Assembly: GCF_004322775.1 (NCBI RefSeq)
Contig: NZ_CP036403.1
Span: forward strand, 1,054,001-1,118,000
Length of the DNA: 64,000 nucleotides
Direction of reading: 5' to 3'
From: Ornithinimicrobium sufpigmenti
GTDB taxonomy: Bacteria > Actinomycetota > Actinomycetes > Actinomycetales > Dermatophilaceae
Part shown: piece by piece, positions 34,321-44,309 of the stretch
Numbering within the stretch: the first letter of the stretch is position 1
Layout of the letters: every line of letters begins with the position of its first letter
The notes under the pieces: generated by a model
What the model saw: only the letters and a program-made list of their open reading frames with translations
Databases searched by the model: none
What the model was told of the DNA's origin: nothing
Program-made: the position numbers and the translations under genes

Positions 34321-34326
34321 TAGTCT
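34321..34326 (+). promoter_or_regulatory. Predicted -10 box (TAGTCT) for manB
   Basis: Eight bases separate it from GTG 34335. Confidence 0.45.
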
Positions 34327-34334
34327 GGTCGACC

Positions 34335-35756
34335 GTGAGCCCGAAAGTGCTGGCCGACATCGTCAAGGCCTACGACGTCCGCGGACTGGTGCCCGAGCAG
34401 CTGGACGCCCGGGTCGCCACCGCGCTCGGCTCGGCCTTCGCCCAGGTGGTGGCGATCCCCGAGGGTGAGGACGGGGTCATGATCGGCCACGACATGCGCG
34501 ACTCGTCGCCGGAGCTGGCCCGGGCCTTCGCCGACGGCGTCACCGCCCACGGGCTGGACGTCACCATGATCGGCCTGTGCTCCACCGACGTCCTGTACTA
34601 CGCCAGCGGCGCCGAGCAGCGCGCCGGCGCGATGTTCACCGCCAGCCACAACCCCGCCGGGTACAACGGGATCAAGCTGTGCCGGCGAGGGGCCCGGCCG
34701 GTCGGCCAGGACTCGGGGCTGACCGAGATCCGGGACCTCGCGCAGTGGCTGCTGGACCGGGGGGCCCAGCACGACCTGCCGACGAGCGGACGGACCGGCG
34801 CCGTCACCGAGACCGACATGCTCGCCGGCTACGCGGCATACCTGCACTCGCTGGTCCGCCTGGACGACATCCGCCCCCTGCGGGTGGTCGTGGACGCCGG
34901 CAGCGGCATGGCCGGGCTCACCGTGCCGATCGTGCTCGGCATGGACGGGTTGCCGATCACGGTCGAACCGCTCTACTTCGAGCTGGACGGCACCTTCCCC
35001 CACCACGAGGCGAACCCGCTGGAGCCGGAGAACCTGCGCGACCTGCAGGCCGCGGTGCGGGAGCACGGGGCGGACCTGGGCCTGGCCTTCGACGGGGACG
35101 CGGACCGGTGCTTCGTCATCGACGAACGAGGGGAGCCCGTCAGCCCCAGCGCCGTGACCGCACTGGTGGCGGCGCGGGAGATCACCCGGGCGGTCGACGC
35201 CGGGACCGATCCCTCCGAGGTCGCCGTGGTGCACAACACCATCTGCTCGCGGGCGGTGCCCGAGACGATCCACGAGCACGGCGCCCGCGCCGTCCGCAGC
35301 CGCGTGGGGCACTCCTTCATCAAGGCGCAGATGGCCGAGCACGGTGCCGTCTTCGGGGGCGAGCACTCCGCTCACTACTACTTCAAGGACTTCTGGTTCG
35401 CCGACACCGGCATGCTTGCCGCCATGCACCTCCTTGCGGCGCTGGGCGAGCAGGAGGGTCCGCTCTCGGAGCTGGTGGCCGCCTACGACCGGTACGTGGC
35501 CTCCGGTGAGCTCAACTCCCGGGTGCCCGACGTGTCGGCCGCGACCGAGCGGGTGCGCGAGTGGGCCGCGGCGCAGGGCGCCTCCGAGGACCGCCTCGAC
35601 GGCCTGTCCATGGTGCACGAGGACCCGTACTGGTCGTTCTCGCTGCGTCCGAGCAACACCGAGCCCCTGCTGAGGCTCAACGTCGAGGCCCAGGACCGGG
35701 CCGTGATGGAAGACATCAGGGACAGCGTGCTGACCCTGGTCCGACAGGAGAGATAA
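34335..35756 (+). CDS. manB: Phosphomannomutase/phosphoglucomutase
   Basis: A 473-residue alpha-D-phosphohexomutase. The active serine lies in MFTASHNPAGYNGIK near 103-117, the metal loop is FDGDADRCFVIDERG near 252-266, and GGEHSAHYYFKDFWFADTG near 340-358 is the sugar-binding loop. RPSNTEPLLRLNVEA near 436-450 is the phosphate site. It interconverts mannose 6- and 1-phosphate for GDP-mannose. Only three bases separate it from the Trm112 gene, and the SIS isomerase follows, forming a mannose/wall-sugar operon. Confidence 0.94.
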   Translation: MSPKVLADIVKAYDVRGLVPEQLDARVATALGSAFAQVVAIPEGEDGVMIGHDMRDSSPELARAFADGVTAHGLDVTMIGLCSTDVLYYASGAEQRAGAMFTASHNPAGYNGIKLCRRGARPVGQDSGLTEIRDLAQWLLDRGAQHDLPTSGRTGAVTETDMLAGYAAYLHSLVRLDDIRPLRVVVDAGSGMAGLTVPIVLGMDGLPITVEPLYFELDGTFPHHEANPLEPENLRDLQAAVREHGADLGLAFDGDADRCFVIDERGEPVSPSAVTALVAAREITRAVDAGTDPSEVAVVHNTICSRAVPETIHEHGARAVRSRVGHSFIKAQMAEHGAVFGGEHSAHYYFKDFWFADTGMLAAMHLLAALGEQEGPLSELVAAYDRYVASGELNSRVPDVSAATERVREWAAAQGASEDRLDGLSMVHEDPYWSFSLRPSNTEPLLRLNVEAQDRAVMEDIRDSVLTLVRQER

Positions 35757-35759
35757 GCC

Positions 35760-35978
35760 ATGGCACGTCCCCCGTACGACCCGTGGGTCCGCGAGATCCT
35801 GCGCTGCCCCGTCGGCCTGCACGAGCTGGTCGACACCCAGGACGAGCAGGGCGCACCGGCCCTGGAGTGCGCGCAGGACTGCGGCGCCCCCGGGCAGCGG
35901 CGTCGCTACCCGGTGACGGACGGCATCCCGGTCCTGCTCGCCGACGAGGCCGTCGTCGTCCCGGCCACGGGCAGCTGA
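35760..35978 (+). CDS. Trm112-like zinc-ribbon protein
   Basis: A 72-residue Trm112 family protein: REILRCPVGLHELVD at the N-terminus, then RRRYPVTDGIPVLLADEA. The canonical CPxC pair is CPVG here, so the second Cys is missing; two later Cys (ECAQDCG) remain. Trm112 proteins support methyltransferases or maturation of partners. Its fixed place between manB and the SIS gene in actinobacteria suggests a small accessory role there. Start ATG 35760. Confidence 0.85.
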   Translation: MARPPYDPWVREILRCPVGLHELVDTQDEQGAPALECAQDCGAPGQRRRYPVTDGIPVLLADEAVVVPATGS

Positions 35979-35987
35979 GGGGGCAGG

Positions 35988-37274
35988 GTGCCGTACATCG
36001 ACGAGGCCCTGCTCGATGACCTGGACGAGCTGCAGCGCAAGGACTCCCAGGGGACGCTGCGGGCGCTCGCCTCGGCCGGGGCGCAGGTCCGCGAGGGACT
36101 GACCCTGGCGCACGAGGCGGGCATCGAGCGCCTGGTGGCGATGGACCGGCCGCGCTCGGTCCTGGTGGCCGCGGTCGGGGGTTCGGCGATCGTCGCCGAG
36201 GTGCTGGAGCTGCTTGCCGAGCCGGGCTCGCCGGTGCCGGTCCAGGCCCGGCGCAACCTGCCGTTGCCGGGGTGGGTCGGACCGTTGGACCTGGTCGTGG
36301 CGGTCTCGTTGTCCGGCCGGGCGCCCGGGCCCCTCGCGGTCGCTGCCGAGGCGGCCCGCCGGGGTGCGATGCTGCTCACGGTGGGCGCTGACGACTCACC
36401 GCTGGCCGAGGTATGCCGCCGCGCCCGCGGCGTCCACGTGGGCGTCGGTCGCGGGCGCACCAGCTCCCGGACCGCGCTGTGGACGATGCTGACCCCGGTG
36501 CTGCTCGGTGCCGACGGCCTGGGGCTGCTCGACGCGCCCCCGTCGATGCTCGAGGCGGTGGCGGACCGGTTGGACCGCAAGGCTGAGGAGATGCGGCCCA
36601 GCTCGGAGTCGTTCGTCAACCCGGCCAAGCTGCTGGCGGTCCAGCTCGCCGAGACTGTTCCCGTGGTGCTCGGCGACGGCCCCCTGGGCGGGGTCGCCGC
36701 CGCCCGCGCCTCCTCGATGCTGGCCAGGACCGCCCGCATCCCCGCCACCTTCGGCGAGCTGCCGGACGCCGCCAGCGGGATCGTCGCCTGCTTCGACGGG
36801 CCGTACACCTCGCTGGGCGGCCGCCGGCACGGCACCTACGACGACTCCCGGATCCGGCTCGGCGACATCGACACCTCCTCCTGGGAGCCGCACCACTTCG
36901 ACGAGCCGGAAGGTGAGCTCAGGGAGCGTGCCACCGGCCCGGACCAGGGCGCTGGCCGCGACATCTTCGCCGACCCCTACCTCGACGCCCCGAGCCCGCC
37001 CCCGCTGGGTCTGCTGCTGCTGCGCGATGCCCCGCTGGAGCCCCCGACCCGGGAGTCGGTCGAGGCGGAGGCGCTGACCGACGCCGTCCTGACGACGGCG
37101 CGGGGGGCCGGCGTGCGCGTGATGGAGGTCGAGGCGCAGCCCGGGCCCCCGATCGTCCGGCTCGCCGACCACGTGGCGACGGTGGACTTCACCGCGACCT
37201 ACCTGGCGATCGGGCTGGGTCTGGACCCGTCGGTGTCGCCGCACGTGGCCGATCTGCGGGACCGCACGCGCTGA
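35988..37274 (+). CDS. SIS-domain sugar-phosphate isomerase (bifunctional PGI/PMI-like)
   Basis: A 428-residue protein with tandem SIS domains. The first shows PRSVLVAAVGGSAIVAEVLELL near 55-76 and VAVSLSGRAPGPLAVAAEA near 104-122. The second shows ETVPVVLGDGPLGGVAAARASSMLARTARIPATFGELPDA near 220-260. These resemble bifunctional phosphoglucose/phosphomannose isomerases. It probably feeds mannose 6-phosphate to ManB. GTG 35988 has an AGGGGG ribosome site. It ends one base before the convergent HNH gene. No manA follows, although one is common here in relatives. Confidence 0.88.
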   Translation: MPYIDEALLDDLDELQRKDSQGTLRALASAGAQVREGLTLAHEAGIERLVAMDRPRSVLVAAVGGSAIVAEVLELLAEPGSPVPVQARRNLPLPGWVGPLDLVVAVSLSGRAPGPLAVAAEAARRGAMLLTVGADDSPLAEVCRRARGVHVGVGRGRTSSRTALWTMLTPVLLGADGLGLLDAPPSMLEAVADRLDRKAEEMRPSSESFVNPAKLLAVQLAETVPVVLGDGPLGGVAAARASSMLARTARIPATFGELPDAASGIVACFDGPYTSLGGRRHGTYDDSRIRLGDIDTSSWEPHHFDEPEGELRERATGPDQGAGRDIFADPYLDAPSPPPLGLLLLRDAPLEPPTRESVEAEALTDAVLTTARGAGVRVMEVEAQPGPPIVRLADHVATVDFTATYLAIGLGLDPSVSPHVADLRDRTR

Positions 37275-37275
37275 G

Positions 37276-38730
37276 TCATCCGCGCGGGGTGCGCGGGGCC
37301 CGTTCGGCGGTGGACGACCACCACGGTGGCCGCTCGCCGTGCCAGCCCGAGGTCAGGTCTGTCAGGGTGTCCAGCACTGGCGGTGGCCCGGTCGTGTGGG
37401 TCTGGCCGTAGCGGGTGCGGAAGCGCACGGCCCGCCGTCCGTCCGCGCCGCGCACGACGCCTGTCGTCAGGTCCTCGGCCTCCTTGTCCAGGTTGCACGC
37501 CTCACACATCCCCTGTCCGTTGTCGCCGGACGTGGCTCCACCGTCACGGGCCCGGTCGACATGGTCGACCGACCGGATCGTGGCCCCGCAGTACGGCATG
37601 ACGCACTCCTGGTCACGGGCGAGGACGAAGCGGCGCAGGGCACCGGAGAACAACCGACGCCGGGTGTCGATCTGGGCCAACGACCCGTCGAGCGGGTCGG
37701 TGAAGAGCCGGCGCACCCACGCCGTCGCGCGGTCCGTCGCGCCTTCCCCGGCCAGGTGGCGAGCCGTGTCAGGTCTCGTCGTGCCGAAGGCGGCCAGCAT
37801 CCGGGCCACGGCAGCGGGGACCGGGCCGTACCCAGGAACCCGCGCCGACTGGGCACCGTCGTTGAAGAGGGCCCGGTCGGTCATCACGATCCCGATCTCC
37901 ACGGGGAGCCCGTGCGTCGTCGGGTCGATGCCGGTGAGCCTGCGGACCAGCTCATCGGCCCGGAGCGCACCCTTGGGCTCGCTGGCACCGCTCGCCCGCA
38001 GGCCCGCGGCCGCGGCGTCGAGGGAGGTGTAGGCGGCGATGCCCTCAGCCACCGGCAGGAGGGCCGAGAGCCGCACCATCCCGTCGGCCACGGGCCGCAT
38101 CGAGACGTGGCGGTCCCGCACGGCCCGGCGGGCGCGCTCCAGGTAGGCCCGCTTGTCGGCCTCGTAGGCCAGGGCGTTCGCCTTCTTCTCCAGCTGTGCC
38201 TCGCTGCACCGGCCCAAGGCAGCGGCGAGCGCTGCGTCCACCGCCAGCGCCTGCTCGTCGGTGAGCGCTGCCGTGGCCTTGGCCACGAGGCTGGCGGCCC
38301 ACTCGCTGGCGCGTCCGTGCCGCAGCGCCTCCAGCGTGTGCGGCAGCCGGGTCGGCAGGGTCACGGCCAGGTCGATGAGGTTGCGCGAGCGAGCGGGGGA
38401 GACCTTGCGGGCCAGCGCCACCTCGGCGGTCACGCCCTCGCGCTCGCGGCGGGCGTGCCCGAAGGTGCCCTCGGTCTGCTCGCGGTCCCGCGCCGCCTGC
38501 TCGTGCAGGTCCAGGGTCGCTGTCGCCTGGGCTCCGGCGCAGACGTTCTTCAGCGTCTCGAGCTCGCTGATGAGCGCCACCCGCTCCTCCTGGCTCCAGC
38601 CAGGGCCCGGCTCGACGAGCTCCTCGGCCAGCGCCCGCACCCGCTGCAGCAGGGGCGGATCGTGGTCGCGGCCGGCGAGGGCGGGCGCGGGCAGGGCCGC
38701 CACCGCTGCTGCCCCGTGCGTGCTCGACAT
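37276..38730 (-). CDS. DUF222/HNH endonuclease domain protein (13E12-type)
   Basis: A 484-residue protein with an N-terminal DUF222 helical domain (about 30-330) and a C-terminal HNH nuclease. The HNH core is CVMPYCGATIRSVDHVDRARDGGATSGDNGQGMCEACN near 385-425, with Cys pairs flanking the His and Asn. These 13E12-like genes occur in many copies in actinobacterial genomes and may be mobile, but their role is unknown. ATG 38730 follows AGGAGG by about eight bases. It interrupts the otherwise conserved envelope-gene order together with kynA-kynU. Confidence 0.9.
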   Translation of the reverse strand: MSSTHGAAAVAALPAPALAGRDHDPPLLQRVRALAEELVEPGPGWSQEERVALISELETLKNVCAGAQATATLDLHEQAARDREQTEGTFGHARREREGVTAEVALARKVSPARSRNLIDLAVTLPTRLPHTLEALRHGRASEWAASLVAKATAALTDEQALAVDAALAAALGRCSEAQLEKKANALAYEADKRAYLERARRAVRDRHVSMRPVADGMVRLSALLPVAEGIAAYTSLDAAAAGLRASGASEPKGALRADELVRRLTGIDPTTHGLPVEIGIVMTDRALFNDGAQSARVPGYGPVPAAVARMLAAFGTTRPDTARHLAGEGATDRATAWVRRLFTDPLDGSLAQIDTRRRLFSGALRRFVLARDQECVMPYCGATIRSVDHVDRARDGGATSGDNGQGMCEACNLDKEAEDLTTGVVRGADGRRAVRFRTRYGQTHTTGPPPVLDTLTDLTSGWHGERPPWWSSTAERAPRTPRG

Positions 38731-38751
38731 ACCTCCCACCTCCTGCCTCGA

Positions 38752-38757
38752 ACGCTA
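38752..38757 (-). promoter_or_regulatory. Predicted -10 box (TAGCGT) for the DUF222-HNH gene
   Basis: The box lies 21 bases before ATG 38730, giving a short leader that contains AGGAGG. This gene therefore looks Shine-Dalgarno-driven, unlike its leaderless neighbours. Confidence 0.4.
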
Positions 38758-38816
38758 GTCCAGCCCACTGACAGACCCGCAGGCCCGGGCGAGGCGCTGT
38801 CCCATGCCTACCCCTC

Positions 38817-38860
38817 GCCTCACCCAGTCCCTTGCCTCACCCAGTCCCTTGCCTCACCCA
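38817..38860 (+). repeat. 17-bp tandem repeat upstream of kynA
   Basis: GCCTCACCCAGTCCCTT occurs at 38817-38833 and again at 38834-38850, with a partial third copy to about 38860. It is pyrimidine-rich and lies in the divergent region between the HNH gene and kynA. Confidence 0.75.
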
Positions 38861-38935
38861 CCCCCAGTCCCACGCGCTGCCGCACCCCGAGGCACCCGGC
38901 CCAGCTGCCAGCGCCCCCTGTGCCATCATCGCCAG

Positions 38936-39853
38936 ATGAGCGCCGACGCCGACCCGATCACCCGTCATACCCGGTCCCGTCGCGAGCTGGAGGAGGGGAT
39001 CGAGCGCGACTTCGGGCGCAACCTGTCCTACGGCGAGTACCTCGACCTTGCTCGGGTGCTCTCCGCCCAGCACCCGCGCGCCGTGCCTCCCCGCCACGAC
39101 GAGATGCTCTTCATCATCCAGCACCAGACCTCGGAGCTGTGGCTGAAGCTGATGCTGCACGAGCTCACCTCGGCCCGCGAGTTGATCGCGGCCGACGACG
39201 TGCAGCCGGCGATGAAGCGGATCGCCCGGGTCAAGCACATCCAGCACACGCTCACCGAGCAGTGGTCGGTCCTGGCGACGATGACGCCGAGCGAGTACGC
39301 GCAGTTCCGCCACTTCCTGGCCACCGGTTCAGGGTTCCAGTCCTGGCAGTACCGGGCGGTCGAGTTCTCCCTGGGCAACAAGAACGCCGACATGCTGCGC
39401 GTCTTCGCCCACGACGAGGCGGTGCACCGCGAGCTGGAGCACCTGCTGCACCAGCCGAGCCTCTACGACGAGGTGCTGCGCCTGCTGGCCCGCCGCGGTC
39501 ACCCCGTGCCGCAGGAGGTGCTGGAGCGGGACGTCACCCAGCCCTACGAGGGGCACGAGGGGGTGGTGGACGTCTTCGCGGCGGTCTACGACGCGCCGCA
39601 CGAGCACTGGCTGGAGTACGAGCTGGCCGAGGAGCTGGTCGACGTGGAGGACAACTTCCAGGTATGGCGCTTCCGTCACCTCAGGACGGTGGAGCGGATC
39701 ATCGGCTCCAAGCGCGGCACGGGCGGCAGCTCCGGGGTCCCCTTCCTGCGCCGGGCCCTGGAGCTGACCTTCTTCCCCGAGCTGTATGACGTGCGCACCC
39801 GCATCCAGGACGTCACGCCGGAGGGTTACCACGGGGGGAGCAGCCATGGCTGA
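38936..39853 (+). CDS. kynA: Tryptophan 2,3-dioxygenase
   Basis: A 305-residue haem dioxygenase that opens tryptophan to N-formylkynurenine. Key blocks are LSYGEYLDLARVL near 30-42, HDEMLFIIQHQTSELWLKLMLHEL near 54-77, and SGFQSWQYRAVEFSLGN near 131-147. VWRFRHLRTVERIIGSKRGTGGSSGVPFL near 243-271 probably holds the haem-ligand histidine. ATG 38936 has CATCAT six bases upstream, consistent with a leaderless start. The stop overlaps kynU by eight bases, a tight operon. Confidence 0.95.
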   Translation: MSADADPITRHTRSRRELEEGIERDFGRNLSYGEYLDLARVLSAQHPRAVPPRHDEMLFIIQHQTSELWLKLMLHELTSARELIAADDVQPAMKRIARVKHIQHTLTEQWSVLATMTPSEYAQFRHFLATGSGFQSWQYRAVEFSLGNKNADMLRVFAHDEAVHRELEHLLHQPSLYDEVLRLLARRGHPVPQEVLERDVTQPYEGHEGVVDVFAAVYDAPHEHWLEYELAEELVDVEDNFQVWRFRHLRTVERIIGSKRGTGGSSGVPFLRRALELTFFPELYDVRTRIQDVTPEGYHGGSSHG

Positions 39854-41129
39854 GCAGACGCAGGGCACCATCGACCGGCACGACCACCACGACCTGGCGC
39901 CGAGCCGGGAGCTGGCCCGTGAGCTGGACGCGACCGACCCGCTGGCCGACTACGCCAGCTGCTTCGAGCGGGCCGAGGGCGTGCTCGCCTACTTCGACGG
40001 CAACTCCCTGGGCCGCCCCGTCGCCGGCACCGCCGACGCGATGGCGCAGTTCGTCCGGCACGACTGGGGCAGCACGTTGATCCGGTCCTGGGACGCGGCG
40101 TGGATGGGCTGGCCGGAGGAGACCGGTGACCTGCTCGGGGCCGCCGCCCTCGGCGCCGCGGCCGGGCAGACGGTCGTCGCCGACTCCACCACCGTCCTGC
40201 TCTACAAGGTGCTGCGCGCGCTGGTGGACCACCAGCTCGCCGTCGACCCCGGCCGCACCGAGCTGGTGCTGGACACCGACAACTTCCCCACCGACCGGTA
40301 CGTCGCCGAAGGAGTGGCTGCCGAGCGCGGGCTGCAGCTGCGGTGGATCGACGTGGACACCGCCGCCGGCGTCACCGTCGACCAGGTCGCCGAGGTGGTC
40401 GGTCCGCGGACGGGTGTCGTGCTGCTCTCCCACGTGGCCTACCGGTCCGGGTGGCTCGCCGACGCCGGGGCCATCACCCGGGTGGTGCACGAGGCCGGCG
40501 GGATGGTCCTGTGGGACACCTGCCACTCCGCCGGGTCGGTGCCGATCCGGGCGGACGACTGGGGCTGGGACGCCGCTGTCGGGTGCAGCTACAAGTACCT
40601 CAACGGGGGCCCCGGGGCGCCCGCGCACGCCTACCTGGCCCGCCGGCACCACGACATACCCACCCTGCGGCAGCCGATCCAGGGTTGGATGGGCCGCCGG
40701 GACCCGTTCCTGATGGAGTCGGGGTACGTTCCGGCGCACGGGATCCGGGCGCTGGTGAGCGGCACCCCGCCGGTGGTCGGGATGGTCCCGCTGCGCCTGG
40801 CGCTGCGCATGCTGGCCGAGGCGGGCATCGAGGCGGTGCGCACCAAGTCCTTGGCGCTGACCGACTTCGCCGCCAGGGTCGTCGCCGCCTGGCCCGACGA
40901 GCTCGGCGTCACGCTCGCCAGCCCGGCCGACGACGACCGCCGTGGCGGCCACCTCACCCTGCGCCACCCCGACTTCGAGCAGGTCAACGCCCGGCTCTGG
41001 GCGAGGGGAGTGATCCCCGACTTCCGCGCACCGGACGGCCTGCGCCTGGGGCTGGCGCCGCTGTCGACGACGTTCGTCGAGGTGTGGGACGGGCTGCTCG
41101 CGGTCCGGGAGGAGCTGGAGCGGGGCTGA
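39846..41129 (+). CDS. kynU: Kynureninase
   Basis: A 427-residue PLP enzyme that cleaves kynurenine to anthranilate and alanine. FDGNSLGRP near 49-57, SHVAYRSGWLADAGAI near 198-213, and WDTCHSAGSVPI near 221-232 precede the PLP lysine at about residue 250 in GCSYKYLNGGPGAPA. The next block, QPIQGWMGRRDPF, is also typical. ATG 39846 lies inside the kynA end. N-formylkynurenine needs a formamidase before this step, and none is encoded nearby. Confidence 0.95.
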   Translation: MAEQTQGTIDRHDHHDLAPSRELARELDATDPLADYASCFERAEGVLAYFDGNSLGRPVAGTADAMAQFVRHDWGSTLIRSWDAAWMGWPEETGDLLGAAALGAAAGQTVVADSTTVLLYKVLRALVDHQLAVDPGRTELVLDTDNFPTDRYVAEGVAAERGLQLRWIDVDTAAGVTVDQVAEVVGPRTGVVLLSHVAYRSGWLADAGAITRVVHEAGGMVLWDTCHSAGSVPIRADDWGWDAAVGCSYKYLNGGPGAPAHAYLARRHHDIPTLRQPIQGWMGRRDPFLMESGYVPAHGIRALVSGTPPVVGMVPLRLALRMLAEAGIEAVRTKSLALTDFAARVVAAWPDELGVTLASPADDDRRGGHLTLRHPDFEQVNARLWARGVIPDFRAPDGLRLGLAPLSTTFVEVWDGLLAVREELERG

Positions 41130-41152
41130 GCCCCGCTGTCGGGCGCGCAGGC

Positions 41153-41158
41153 TACCCT
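41153..41158 (+). promoter_or_regulatory. Predicted -10 box (TACCCT) for mtr
   Basis: Seven bases separate it from GTG 41166, giving mtr its own leaderless start after the kyn genes. Confidence 0.5.
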
Positions 41159-41165
41159 TCGAACG

Positions 41166-42659
41166 GTGAGCGAGGATCCCACCCACTTCGACCTGGTCAT
41201 CATCGGCAGCGGCTCCGGCAACTCCCTGGTCACCCCCGAGTTCGACCTGCTCCGGACGGCGATCGTCGACCGGGGCGTCGGCAGCCAGGACGCCTTCGGC
41301 GGCACCTGCCTCAACGTCGGCTGCATCCCCACCAAGATGTTCGTGCACACCGCCGACATCGCGGCCACCATCGGCGACGCGGCCCGGTTCGGGGTCGACG
41401 CGACGTTGGAGGGGGTGCGCTGGCGGGACATCCGCGACCGGATCTTCGGGCGCATCGACCCGATCAGCGAGGGCGGGCGCCAGTACCGGCGCGACGCCGA
41501 CCACACCGAGGCCTACCTGGGCCACGCACGGTTCGTCGGCGACCGCGAGCTCGAGGTGAGGATCACCACGCCCGGCGGCCGCCACGAGGTCGGCAGCACC
41601 CACCGGATCACCGGCAGGCAGGTCGTCATCGCGGCCGGCGCGCGGCCCTTCATCCCCGAGCAGGTGCGAGCCTCCGGCGTGCCCTTCCACACCTCCGACA
41701 CGATCATGCGCATCGACGAGCTCCCGGCCAGCCTCGTCATCATGGGTGGCGGGGTCGTCGCCGCGGAGTTCGCGCACGTCTTCGCCAGCCTGGGCGTCCG
41801 GGTCAGTGTGGTCGTCCGGGGCAAGGGCCTGCTCACCCACTTCGACAAGGACCTCTCCGCGGCCTTCACCGACCTGGCGCGCGCCCAGTGGGACGTGCAC
41901 ACCGGCGCACAGGTCGAGACGGTGCGGGAGGGCGGCGACGGGGTCGAGCTGCAGCTGGCGGACGGCGGCGTCGTCACCGGCGAGATGCTGCTCGTGGCGA
42001 CCGGCCGCGTCCCCAACAGCGAGGACCTGGGGCTGGAGCACACGGCCGTCCGCACGCACCGGGACGGCCGGGTCGTCGTCGACGAGCACGGCCGCACCGA
42101 AGCCGAGGGCGTCTGGGCGCTCGGGGACGTCTCCTCGCCCTACCAGCTCAAGCACGTCGCCAACCAGGAGGCCCGCGTCGTCGCGCACAACCTCGTGCAC
42201 CCCGACGACCTGCAGTCCTTCGACCACCGCCACGTCCCGGCCGCGGTCTTCAGCCACCCGCAGGTGGCCACCGTCGGCCTCACCGCGGACGAGGCGCAGG
42301 GGCAGGGGTATGTGGTGACCGCCAAGACCCAGCGCTACGGCGACGTGGCCTACGGGTGGGCGATGGAGGACTCGACGGGACTGTTCACGGTGGTCGCGGA
42401 CCGGGCGACCGGTCGGCTGCTGGGTGCTCACGCCATGGGCCCGCACGCCTCGACCCTCATCCAGCCGGTCATCCAGGCGCTCTCCCTCGCCGGACCGGAC
42501 GGCGGTCCCACGGCGCACGCGCTGGCCCGGGGCCAGTACTGGATCCACCCGGCCCTGACCGAGGTGCTGGAGAACGCCCTGCTCGGGCTGGAGGTAGAAC
42601 CCGAGTTCGACGTCACCGCCGACTACGACCCGGTCGGGGAGGACGTGCCCGCCACGTAG
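41166..42659 (+). CDS. mtr: Mycothione reductase
   Basis: A 497-residue pyridine-nucleotide disulfide oxidoreductase. The FAD loop is VIIGSGSGNS near 11-20, redox cysteines Cys48 and Cys53 lie in GGTCLNVGCIPTK, and the NADPH loop is MGGGVVAAEFAHVFASLG near 193-210. The C-terminal HPALTEVLENALLGLE holds the His-Glu pair. It reduces mycothiol disulfide with NADPH. Short redox spacing and the SGSGNS loop separate it from lipoamide dehydrogenases. Its TAG stop (42657-42659) forms part of the ahcY -10 box. Confidence 0.94.
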   Translation: MSEDPTHFDLVIIGSGSGNSLVTPEFDLLRTAIVDRGVGSQDAFGGTCLNVGCIPTKMFVHTADIAATIGDAARFGVDATLEGVRWRDIRDRIFGRIDPISEGGRQYRRDADHTEAYLGHARFVGDRELEVRITTPGGRHEVGSTHRITGRQVVIAAGARPFIPEQVRASGVPFHTSDTIMRIDELPASLVIMGGGVVAAEFAHVFASLGVRVSVVVRGKGLLTHFDKDLSAAFTDLARAQWDVHTGAQVETVREGGDGVELQLADGGVVTGEMLLVATGRVPNSEDLGLEHTAVRTHRDGRVVVDEHGRTEAEGVWALGDVSSPYQLKHVANQEARVVAHNLVHPDDLQSFDHRHVPAAVFSHPQVATVGLTADEAQGQGYVVTAKTQRYGDVAYGWAMEDSTGLFTVVADRATGRLLGAHAMGPHASTLIQPVIQALSLAGPDGGPTAHALARGQYWIHPALTEVLENALLGLEVEPEFDVTADYDPVGEDVPAT

Positions 42660-42662
42660 CAT
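42657..42662 (+). promoter_or_regulatory. Predicted -10 box (TAGCAT) for ahcY, containing the mtr stop codon
   Basis: TAG of this hexamer is the stop codon of mtr. Six bases separate the box from ATG 42669, predicting a leaderless ahcY transcript. Confidence 0.55.
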
Positions 42663-42668
42663 TGGGCC

Positions 42669-44219
<1,551 letters not shown>

Positions 44220-44223
44220 CACG

Positions 44224-44229
44224 TAGGCT
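44224..44229 (+). promoter_or_regulatory. Predicted -10 box (TAGGCT) for mtrA
   Basis: It lies five bases after the ahcY stop and predicts a start near 44236, so mtrA would have a leader of about 74 bases with an AGGAGGAG ribosome site. The direct repeat below begins inside it. Confidence 0.45.
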
Positions 44230-44231
44230 GC

Positions 44232-44278
44232 CCGCAGTGCCCGTGACCGGCCGCTGCCCCGCAGTGCCCGTGACCGGC
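44232..44278 (+). repeat. Perfect 20-bp direct repeat at the mtrA transcript start
   Basis: CCGCAGTGCCCGTGACCGGC occurs at 44232-44251 and identically at 44259-44278, 27 bases apart. It sits just downstream of the predicted mtrA -10 box, where a bound regulator could block elongation. Confidence 0.75.
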
Positions 44279-44309
44279 TGGACCCGTGAGCAGAGGAGCA
44301 GGAGGAGCT

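Noticed and set aside
34321..34326. Riboswitch-like leaders for ahcY, purK and metabolic genes
   Set aside because: The predicted leaders are too short (often none) to hold a riboswitch aptamer; purK, ahcY and manB appear leaderless.
37276..38730. A phage-defence or homing system around the HNH gene
   Set aside because: DUF222-HNH genes are common stand-alone multi-copy genes. No methyltransferase, helicase or partner gene is adjacent.
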